Positions 43,246-50,591 of a DNA stretch of 64,000 bases are shown in pieces. Made by a program: the position numbers and the translations under genes. The stretch lies in the NCBI GenBank assembly GCA_963665975.1, contig OY762508.1, forward strand, positions 2,232,001 through 2,296,000, in the 5' to 3' direction. The notes under the pieces were generated by a model that saw only the letters and a list, made by a program, of their open reading frames with translations, ran no database searches and was not told the origin of the DNA. Source of the stretch: G963665975 sp963665975 (GTDB lineage: Bacteria > Bacteroidota > Rhodothermia > Rhodothermales > Bin80). How positions within the stretch are numbered: the stretch's first letter is position 1; the number at the start of each line of letters is the position of its first letter.

Positions 43246-44433
43246 ATGCGCCATTTCTCATTGAATCACGGTAGAGTTTGGCTTTGCTCTGTCCTGGTGT
43301 GTAGTGTAGCTGCAGCGTGTGCAAATCCCGAGTCAGAAATCGGCGAGACGTCTCGCGCCATTCAGGAATTGGATGTGCAACTGCGTGACGTGCTGATCCT
43401 TGGAGCAGACGATTCCGCTTCGCCCGAATATCTATTCGGGGCGCCTCGTTTTGTCGTGACCGACAGTCAGGGTCACATTTATATAGCCGATGAGGCGGTC
43501 ATGAATATCCGCTCATATGATGCTGCCGGTCATTACCTCCGTACTATTGGCCAGCGCGGACAGGGGCCTGGTGAGTTCCATAGCTTCACGGGAATGACGA
43601 TCAACAGGCAGGATGAAATCATCACACTAGACAGGGGAAATGCACGGTTTACGCGCTTCTCCCCGGAGGGGAAGGAACTGGATACGCACCCATCACGAAT
43701 GTGGGCCGTGAGCCGGATACACCCATTCAGGGGAGGCTATCTCATTCTGAACAATCATGCAGAGGGAGAAGGCGTCACCGATTACCTGTTTCGAGGCTTT
43801 AATCCTAATTTTCAGGAAACCACGGTGGTGTTTGGCAGCGCGGACGAAATAATCGACCCGGATGAAATGCTTGAGCAGACCTCTCTATCGGCGGATCCCG
43901 GCTCCTTTATCTTCATGGACAGCGGCGTGCTTTTTGCACCGTCCCTCTACGAGGGCAAGCTCTATCTTTACACTGAGGAACAGGGGCAATGGAAGCAGGC
44001 AAGGCAGTTTCTCGGACACGTAGGCATAAGGAGATCGTATAAGAAAATTCTTGACGGCCCCATGGACACGGAGCATGTCGACGCTTTGCTCCGTTATGCC
44101 GGAAAGGATGTAGGTGCTCTGGTGCACAATAGCAGCAAAGGGCTTTTTCGCCTGCAGGATCAACATATTGTTCACTTTACCTTCTGCGAGTTCGGACAGG
44201 AGCGCCTTTTCGGTGTGGAAGTGTTCGAAGAAGACGGATCCTTGATCGGATACGGCGTCATTGACCGAGTACCGCTAACGGCCCATGGAACGGCCAGTCT
44301 GAAGTTGCGTGTTGTGTGGAAGGATGACCAGGATCGTTTTTACATTATTGATCAGGAAGAAAAGCCTGTAATTCGGGTTGTCGAACTGGAGTTCGGACCA
44401 ATTTCCAACACTTCGGAGAAGGCCCAGAGATAA
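43246..44433 (+). CDS. 6-bladed beta-propeller lipoprotein
   Basis: A 395-residue lipoprotein (signal VLVCSVAAAC). The mature protein is a six-bladed propeller of the NHL/6-bladed type common in Bacteroidota: FVVTDSQGHIYIADEAVMNIR, YDAAGHYLRTIGQRGQGPGE, MTINRQDEIITLDRGNARF, then weaker blades and FYIIDQEEKPVIRVVEL. The start has an excellent Shine-Dalgarno (AGGAGG, 4 nt before the ATG). Close homologues are often encoded as lineage-specific families, with no known reaction. The gene lies between repeat copy 2 and a dead recombinase, consistent with a transferred cassette. Confidence 0.85.
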   Translation: MRHFSLNHGRVWLCSVLVCSVAAACANPESEIGETSRAIQELDVQLRDVLILGADDSASPEYLFGAPRFVVTDSQGHIYIADEAVMNIRSYDAAGHYLRTIGQRGQGPGEFHSFTGMTINRQDEIITLDRGNARFTRFSPEGKELDTHPSRMWAVSRIHPFRGGYLILNNHAEGEGVTDYLFRGFNPNFQETTVVFGSADEIIDPDEMLEQTSLSADPGSFIFMDSGVLFAPSLYEGKLYLYTEEQGQWKQARQFLGHVGIRRSYKKILDGPMDTEHVDALLRYAGKDVGALVHNSSKGLFRLQDQHIVHFTFCEFGQERLFGVEVFEEDGSLIGYGVIDRVPLTAHGTASLKLRVVWKDDQDRFYIIDQEEKPVIRVVELEFGPISNTSEKAQR

Positions 44434-44487
44434 TGCCCCCGCGTTTGGACCAGTACTAGCTGGCCTCTTCGCATTATGTTGCCATAG

Positions 44488-44760
44488 CTACTCGGTCGTG
44501 GACGTTCCTGGATGATATTGTTCTAGACGCTTGGCCACGAAATTGCGTCCCGCGCGGGCGCTGCGGGTATGGATGGAGTATTTCCCGCGTCCGGCCTGGC
44601 GCAGTTCGACGAGACTGGCTCCCCGTTCGGCCAGGCAGGGGGTCGCTCCCGTACCGCCGCTGTGCCCGGATCCGTTTGGCAATCTGTCCCGCGCACCGCC
44701 CGAAACATGGCATTACGGAGAGATGGTAGGGTGCAAAGGGGAAGGTGAGCACCTGCGCGG
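44488..44760 (-). pseudogene. Decayed tyrosine recombinase (integrase) C-terminus
   Basis: On the minus strand one frame reads GHSGGTGATPCLAERGASLV, ELRQAGRGKYSIHTRSARAG, RNFVAKRLEQYHP. This matches the C-terminus of phage-type tyrosine recombinases (pattern GHSxRVGxAxxLAxRGASLxELxxAGRW ... YTRxxxAGRxAVA). The conserved Arg of the His-x-x-Arg box is Gly and the Tyr nucleophile position is His, so the enzyme is inactive. The preceding segment (CFGRCAGQIAKRIRAQ) continues the family match in a different frame, which shows a frameshift near 44670. The rest of the gene is gone. Confidence 0.6.
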
Positions 44761-45186
44761 TCACCCACCTCCTGATAGAATAAGGAGGGTTCCCATACCC
44801 TTCGCTTGTAAGGAATCTCCTATCGCCTCGACGATTCGTAGTATGCCACGAATCCAGCGCCATTCTGTCCTCACGGCAGACGGCCGAAATGGACGACTTC
44901 AAACGGATTCAGTATACAAATTCAGCGGAATGGGTGGGCGCCTGGTATTGCGTCATTTTCAGTTGTTTTCGAATGTCAGGCCAGTGGTTGATTGACGGGT
45001 TTGCAGATGCGTTATCAGCGCTGTGCGAAGTATCGGAGTCTCCGCGCAGTTCGGGTTTCACGTAAAGCGCTCTTCCGCGTCCAATAACGACAGCGCAACC
45101 CAGCGATGCAACTGCTCAGGATTCGTCCATCGCTTGATGCACGGCGCCCGACTCGACTATGGAGATTCTCAATGCGGTTCGGCAGC
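44761..45186. other. Non-coding remnant region before ypdA
   Basis: No convincing gene. A frame of about 154 codons on the plus strand (44531-44995) runs antisense to the integrase remnant and has no family features. The stretch probably contains more of the degraded element, but nothing else in it is recognisable. Confidence 0.4.
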
Positions 45187-45300
45187 GGGAAACAGAGGCA
45201 ACCATCCACGGGTTCGAAGCGCACTTTTTCGAATGCGGACTGGGACGGGATGTGTGACGTGGTAATCATCGGGGCGGGGCCCGTAGGACTGGCCTGCGGG
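45187..45300 (+). repeat. ypdA 5'-end repeat, copy 3 (in the intact gene)
   Basis: This is the reference copy: about 60 nt of leader plus the first 17 codons of ypdA. The leader contains a near palindrome, TTCGAA at 45113-45118-type spacing followed by TTCGAA at 45228-45233 around GCGCACTTT, which is partly lost in the other two copies. The repeat unit thus ends inside the coding sequence, as attachment sites in the 5' ends of genes do. Confidence 0.85.
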
Positions 45301-46254
45301 ATTGAGGCCAAGCGCAATGGCCTCGATGCGGTAATCGTGGATAAGGGCGCGCTCACCAATTCGCTGCAGGGCTACCCCCTCAACATGGAGTTCTTCTCTA
45401 CACCGGAGCTTCTCGAAATTGGCGGCCATCCGTTTCCTACTCTGCGCTACAAACCGACGCGACAGGAAACGCTCGAGTACTATCGGCGCGTGGCATTACA
45501 GGAGGATCTTCGTCTGCGCCTGTATGAGCGCGTCCTCGAAGTAAACGGGCAGAGTGGGGCCTTCACGGTCGTAACACAGAAGGGCGCCATTACGTGCCGG
45601 AAGGTGGTTGTGGCCACGGGATTTTTTGATATTCCGAACCGGCTGGACGTCCCGGGCGAGAACCTGCCCAACGTTACGCACTACTACCGGGAGCCATTCC
45701 CTTATTTCCGGCAGCGCGTTGCGGTGATTGGGGCGAAGAATTCAGCGGCCAAGGTCGCCCTCGAGTGCTACCGGCACGGGGCGACGGTCACGCTCATTCA
45801 CCGCGGCAGCGGTCTGTCTGACCGTATCAAGTACTGGATATTGCCGGACATCGTAAACCGTATCAAGGAAGGGAGTATTACAGCGTATTTCAACACAAAA
45901 GTGGTCGCCATTGAACCTGATCGGCTGGTGCTGGATACGCCGGACGGACGTGTCGAAATTGAAAATGACTGGGTGCTGGCCATGACGGGCTACCGTCCCG
46001 ATTATTCGTTTCTGACCACGCTGGGCATTACCATTGGGGACGATCCCGCGCGCACTCCGAAGCACGACTCAGAAACATTCGAAACCAATCGGCGCGGCCT
46101 CTATCTGGCAGGGACCGTCTGCGGTGGACTGCGCACGAGCCGCTGGTTTATCGAAAACGGACGCTTTCATGCGGGACAGATCATGCAACATATCACTTAC
46201 GGAACGGTGGAGCCGCTGGCATTGCAGCAGCGGGTATGGAAGACGGCCGAGTAG
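45250..46254 (+). CDS. ypdA: YpdA-type FAD-dependent (bacillithiol) disulfide reductase
   Basis: A 334-residue flavoprotein of the YpdA family, proposed to reduce bacillithiol disulfide with NADPH. The FAD site is MCDVVIIGAGPVGLACGIEA at the N-terminus; YPLNMEFFSTPELLEIGG is a family hallmark; KVVVATGFFDIPNRLDVPGE follows; the NADPH site is VAVIGAKNSAAKVALECYRH; and TNRRGLYLAGTVCGG with RTSRWFIENGR closes the FAD pocket. The classical CXXC of thioredoxin reductases is absent, as expected for this family. The ATG at 45250 matches family starts; an upstream extension would translate the repeat leader. The gene ends 11 nt from a convergent metallopeptidase gene. Confidence 0.9.
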   Translation: MCDVVIIGAGPVGLACGIEAKRNGLDAVIVDKGALTNSLQGYPLNMEFFSTPELLEIGGHPFPTLRYKPTRQETLEYYRRVALQEDLRLRLYERVLEVNGQSGAFTVVTQKGAITCRKVVVATGFFDIPNRLDVPGENLPNVTHYYREPFPYFRQRVAVIGAKNSAAKVALECYRHGATVTLIHRGSGLSDRIKYWILPDIVNRIKEGSITAYFNTKVVAIEPDRLVLDTPDGRVEIENDWVLAMTGYRPDYSFLTTLGITIGDDPARTPKHDSETFETNRRGLYLAGTVCGGLRTSRWFIENGRFHAGQIMQHITYGTVEPLALQQRVWKTAE

Positions 46255-46265
46255 TGGTGAACGAG

Positions 46266-48398
46266 CTACCGCGCCACGACAACACTGCGGCTTACGACGC
46301 TATGCGAGCCCGTGCCGCGAATGAAGTAGATGCCGGACGGCAGGGTGCTGCCCGCAAGCGTGAAGACATGGCTTCCTGGGGTCAAAACGCCGTCGTGCAA
46401 AAGGTGAATACGGCGGCCAAGCATGTCAAAGACGGCCAGCGTCATATGCTGCAAGCGGGGGACGCGCAGCATGAAGCGAGTCTCGGTCTGGAATGGATTG
46501 GGATGCGCGGCGCCTAACACGACGCTTCCGGGTAGCGTGTCCCGGGATCTGGTTGTTACAGAGGGCCCGTAGAGGCCGAACGCAATAGCATTCCGGGTGT
46601 CCTGGATGCCCTTAATTCCCTCTACGACATTGTATGCCGCAATACCGAAGTCAATATCAAGGTCATCGTGTGACCCAAATACTCCGTCAGGGCCGGAGCC
46701 GATGAAGGTGTGCAGGGCCGTGCTGGCATCCATGAGGTCAGTTCGATACGCTGGATGTCCCGTATGGAAGTTGGCAAAAAGATGGCCTGCCTCGTGCGAG
46801 ACGATGTTACCGACCGCGGTACCGAGGGCATCAATTATGCTGGTCCCCGCGCCGAAGTCGTCCGCTTCCAATGACCCCAGCATGTCGGGACCGGTCAATC
46901 TGTCAAGGAGCACGATTGCCGTTTCCTCGGTCACAAAATTGCCTACATCTACACTCTCGGCAATACCGATCGTATTCAATCCCAATTCGTGGATTGTGCC
47001 GCCTATGATTATGCGACTCGTGTTCGGGTCACCCCAGGGGTCCGGGTCATCCCGACTGTTTCGAAGCTTGAGTTGAAATCCAGGATTGGCGCCCATGCGG
47101 ATATCGTCTGCCAGATTTTCCGTCACCGTGGCGAGAATGCGGGTGATGACGGCGTCTTCATCGCCAGCGGGGTCCAGGCCAAGGCGGCCAAGGGATGCGG
47201 AAAGCGGAGACAGCGTGGCCATGCTGTTGCCCCCGAGGATAGCTTCCGCATCATACACCGCGCCGTCGAAATCCAGGAACAGTGTCTGTGGCGTTTGCGC
47301 ATATTCGAGCCGTGGACGGCTCCGTTGCAGGTGCAGAGTATAAGCACCATCACCCCGCTCCACCGCGACGGCATAGGGTCCGTCATCTCTGATTACATAG
47401 GCGAGGTTGGCATTGCCGCCAAACCGCAGACCGCTTCCGAGCGGATACAGTACGCTCAGGTCGAATGTCACGCTTATGTGCGCTATTCCGTCACCGTCAA
47501 ACACAGTGATCCGGTGCGCCCATCCGTGTACGGAAATGTTTAGGATGTCCCCCGCGACGAGATCGAATCCGAAGAAGTCTACGTCACGGTCATCCACGCT
47601 GATGGTTATGTCATAGGGCCCTTCGCTACCCGCCTTCGGCCCGGAGGCAGAATCAAATGGATCGCCTGGCCAGTCGCTGTTGATGCCGCGAACTAAGACG
47701 AAGTACTCATCCGCTGTTGGAATGACGATTTCAAGAAAGCTGTCGTGGTCGCCCCGAAATCGGTCGTCGTTCTCGAACAGGCGGACGCCGGCGCTGTTAT
47801 ACAGGCCAACTTTGGTGTCCAGTCGGGGATTGACATTGTGGGACGTTTCTGTTTTCGCGGTAATGACTTGCCCCGCTTCAAGACTGCCGACATGGTAAAA
47901 GTCATAGTCGCCGGTACCGATCCCTTCCCTGCCGTACGGGCCGTCGCCGATGTACGCGTCTGCTCGAATACTCTCTCCCGACACTAGGTTTGTAGCAAGA
48001 GCCAGCGGGATGGCGCCATCGTCAGCTTCTGTGATGGTGCCGAGGTCGCGAGGTGCGGGTGGTCTCAGCGTGCCAAGGAGTTCTATCTCCTGAGACCTGC
48101 CCGCAGACCAATCCGGTAACCACTCGGCAGTCGATTGCACGTCGTTCCAGCCACGCGCATCAGCCGGCTCCTGTTCTTCGACAATCGGGTTAGCCTTGGG
48201 CAACAGCCTTTGCACTGATCTGCCAGCTTGCATGCGGGCTTGCCAGTAGGCCCAATCGGGCTCTACTTCAGGAGGAGGAAGACTGGTATAGGGGTTGGGA
48301 AGGCGATTGGAGGCCACCGGTTGCGCGTGGACCGCGAAACCTCCTTCGCTCCACGTGAGCACGACTATGAGTATGGCGAGAGTGGCTCTGGGCGACAT
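46266..48398 (-). CDS. T9SS-secreted metzincin-like metallopeptidase
   Basis: A 710-residue secreted protein. A signal peptide (ending VHAQP) is followed by a pro-like region, then beta-rich domains resembling pre-peptidase C-terminal (PPC) domains (DYDFYHVGSLEAGQVI, LFENDDRFRGDHDSFLEIVI, YFVLVRG). A peptidase-like region contains HEAGHLFANFH (H535, E536, H539, H545), the HExxHxxxxxH zinc signature. A Met-turn candidate is TDLMDAST. The C-terminus has a T9SS type A sorting domain (AAHPNPFQTETRFMLRV, LAVFDMLGRRI, LPSGIYFIRGTG). It is expected at the surface. It lies 18 nt downstream of the cytochrome gene on the same strand. Confidence 0.82.
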   Translation of the reverse strand: MSPRATLAILIVVLTWSEGGFAVHAQPVASNRLPNPYTSLPPPEVEPDWAYWQARMQAGRSVQRLLPKANPIVEEQEPADARGWNDVQSTAEWLPDWSAGRSQEIELLGTLRPPAPRDLGTITEADDGAIPLALATNLVSGESIRADAYIGDGPYGREGIGTGDYDFYHVGSLEAGQVITAKTETSHNVNPRLDTKVGLYNSAGVRLFENDDRFRGDHDSFLEIVIPTADEYFVLVRGINSDWPGDPFDSASGPKAGSEGPYDITISVDDRDVDFFGFDLVAGDILNISVHGWAHRITVFDGDGIAHISVTFDLSVLYPLGSGLRFGGNANLAYVIRDDGPYAVAVERGDGAYTLHLQRSRPRLEYAQTPQTLFLDFDGAVYDAEAILGGNSMATLSPLSASLGRLGLDPAGDEDAVITRILATVTENLADDIRMGANPGFQLKLRNSRDDPDPWGDPNTSRIIIGGTIHELGLNTIGIAESVDVGNFVTEETAIVLLDRLTGPDMLGSLEADDFGAGTSIIDALGTAVGNIVSHEAGHLFANFHTGHPAYRTDLMDASTALHTFIGSGPDGVFGSHDDLDIDFGIAAYNVVEGIKGIQDTRNAIAFGLYGPSVTTRSRDTLPGSVVLGAAHPNPFQTETRFMLRVPRLQHMTLAVFDMLGRRIHLLHDGVLTPGSHVFTLAGSTLPSGIYFIRGTGSHSVVSRSVVVAR

Positions 48399-48416
48399 GG
48401 GTCCGGAATAGCGGGT

Positions 48417-50330
48417 CTACCGGACAAATTCCCACAGTTTGCGGTACTGGGGATTGGCAGGGTCACGCTCAAGCAGTCGTTGAACGTATCTCCGGGCTTC
48501 CGGCATTCTGTTCGTATTGAAATACAGCGAGGCCAAGTTTGCCAGAGACTGCTCGAGGTCGGGATCCAGGGCCAGGGCGGCAATGAAATCTTTCTCCGCC
48601 CCGGCAAAATCACGCAACAGCACACGCGCGTAGCCGCGGTTGTTGTAGGCCTCAGTAAATTTAGGATTTGCCGCAAGCACAGAGTCCAACACTGCAATGG
48701 CCTGGCGTGGAAGGTTGTCCTGGGTATAGGCCGCTGCAAGCCGACTTCTGAACCGCAGGTGCTCGGGAGCGCGGCGCACAGCGTCCTTCAAATAGCTGCT
48801 GGCCTCCTTCGCCCTGCCGTCTACCAGAAACGCCTCCCCAATGCGGTATGCGGTCCAGGCGTCTTTGGCTATGGCTCCTGCACGCACCAACTGGATGATT
48901 GCAGAATGCTCTCCCCGTAGAAAGTGGGCCTGAATCAACGGGCCGGTGATGTTTTCAAAAGAAGTGTGGTTTCGGGCGCGCTCAAGGAGGGCAGCGGCAG
49001 AGTCCAGAAAGCCCGGGTGGTTGGTGACCTGTTCATAGTAGGTCATATATCCCCGTGCTATGTCGGTGAGCGCAGGATCCTCATCCACGAGACTGGCCAA
49101 GCGGACGAATTGCCGCTGAGCATGCTTCGCTTCAGCCGTCAGCACTTCCTCCGTGTTGCTGCCTGGTCGCCGTATAAAGTGGTCGGTAATGCGCACATGC
49201 GGTATGTCCACAGATCCCGATGTCGGCATGTGGCATGTCACACAGTTGTCCTCCGCCTCCTGGCGTTTGGCCAGGGTTTCGGTGCAGACGAGGGGTTCCG
49301 GTAGTGCGGAGTGGCACGTCTGGCAGGTCTGCCGATAGTGGTCCGCGCCGAGCGTTTCGATGCTGACATGCGGATCGTGACAGGTGATGCACGTGAGCGG
49401 TTCGGTGTTCTGCGCGCGTGATTCCAGGAAACATTCGCTCTGCCGGAGCCTGTCCGGGTGGGAGGCCATCACGAATTGCCGCAGGCTGTCTTCGTAGCGC
49501 GGCCAGAACACGTTTTCAATATCCACGAGGCGCTTTCCCGGGCGAAAATCGGCGAAGGTGAGCCCCTCCTCTGGAACTGCCGCACCCTGCAGGTGGCAAC
49601 CCTGGCAGATGTCGAATTGGAGATCAATGGGCAGCTTGCCGGGATTTACGATCGTGTTCTGCCGGTCAGCGCCGGATTGAATGGCCTCTATGTGCACACT
49701 GCCGGCCCCATGGCAACGCTCGCAGTCGATGCCGTGCGGTACGGCGTCGTATTTGTTTTCCGATCCCTCTACATAGGTCGGCATGGCGTTGTGGCACGTG
49801 ATGCACTTGAGCGGAATCGGGCGGTCAAAGCGAAAGTTGTTCCCGTCCTGGAAGCCGGGAGGCAAATCCCACCGTCTGTCCTGAGCATACCACGTCATGG
49901 GCATCTGGTAAAGGTAGCCTCCTACGTCCATGATATGCGAATTGGTATGCTGGCCCGAGCCGACGATGTAGTCGATTTTCTCTGAGCGTTGATACACCGT
50001 GTCGCGACCTGACAGGCGGTACTCCTTGATGAAAAGGTCCTGTCCGCGATGAAAGGCCTGATAGTACAGATCCTTGTGAGGGTCGTATACCGGTGCGGGA
50101 TCAGCAAAGTCTGCCGCACTGTTTTCCAGCGTTGCCGCTTCCCATGACCGCCCCATTTGGGACAGGGTATAGCTGGCGTACTTGTCGGCATGACAACTCT
50201 TGCATGCCTCGATGCCTACGTAGGCCGCATCCAGGTTGCGGTAAGGAACGGGAGCCTCGTCCGGGGAGGCGCATGCAGCAAGCAGTAACAGGAGCACATG
50301 GCACACGTGCGTGGCGCGAGTGACCGTCAT
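48417..50330 (-). CDS. Heptaheme c-type cytochrome fused to TPR repeats, lipoprotein (copy A)
   Basis: A 637-residue lipoprotein (lipobox LLAAC, Cys20). The N-terminal half has seven CXXCH heme sites in order: CKSCH (43-47), CITCH, CERCH, CQGCH, CITCH, CQTCH, CVTCH. Extra conserved His residues nearby (for example GSGQHTNSH) may be distal ligands. The C-terminal half consists of about five TPR units (AYRIGEAFLVDGRAKEASSY, AIAVLDSVLAANPKFTEAYN, AEKDFIAALALDPDLEQSLA). It is a paralogue of the gene just upstream (50592-52736). A role in periplasmic or outer-membrane electron transfer, with TPR as docking platform, is inferred. The ATG at 50330 gives the lipoprotein signal. Confidence 0.85.
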   Translation of the reverse strand: MTVTRATHVCHVLLLLLAACASPDEAPVPYRNLDAAYVGIEACKSCHADKYASYTLSQMGRSWEAATLENSAADFADPAPVYDPHKDLYYQAFHRGQDLFIKEYRLSGRDTVYQRSEKIDYIVGSGQHTNSHIMDVGGYLYQMPMTWYAQDRRWDLPPGFQDGNNFRFDRPIPLKCITCHNAMPTYVEGSENKYDAVPHGIDCERCHGAGSVHIEAIQSGADRQNTIVNPGKLPIDLQFDICQGCHLQGAAVPEEGLTFADFRPGKRLVDIENVFWPRYEDSLRQFVMASHPDRLRQSECFLESRAQNTEPLTCITCHDPHVSIETLGADHYRQTCQTCHSALPEPLVCTETLAKRQEAEDNCVTCHMPTSGSVDIPHVRITDHFIRRPGSNTEEVLTAEAKHAQRQFVRLASLVDEDPALTDIARGYMTYYEQVTNHPGFLDSAAALLERARNHTSFENITGPLIQAHFLRGEHSAIIQLVRAGAIAKDAWTAYRIGEAFLVDGRAKEASSYLKDAVRRAPEHLRFRSRLAAAYTQDNLPRQAIAVLDSVLAANPKFTEAYNNRGYARVLLRDFAGAEKDFIAALALDPDLEQSLANLASLYFNTNRMPEARRYVQRLLERDPANPQYRKLWEFVR

Positions 50331-50591
50331 GGGAACGCGGGTTATCGTACGCGAAGGCTTGATGTACACGGTCGTCTGCATGATCACGAAATCCGATTAG
50401 TCTCTCGGCGCGAGCGGGGAGAGACGGAAATACGCTCCCGGAATGTATTCTTGTTCAGGCAGTATGTTCATTCGAAGCTCTTCTCAGATTCTGTCCTGAC
50501 TGTCAACACACTGGTGTGTCCAGACTGAGGGCCCAGAGATGGCCGGAGGCCAGAATTCCTATAATGTGCGTCGAACAGCATACGGGAGGGG
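50331..50591. other. Spacer between the two cytochrome genes
   Basis: Two hairpins lie here: GTCTCTC/GAGAGAC (50400-50406 with 50419-50425) and ACACAC-TG-GTGTGT at about 50502-50515. Neither has a T-run on the minus strand. They could mark the end of copy B's transcript or act in a separate leader for copy A. Confidence 0.35.

Noticed and set aside
44531..44995. 154-codon plus-strand frame before ypdA
   Set aside because: It is antisense to the integrase remnant, and its Arg/Pro-rich product shows no folded-domain character.
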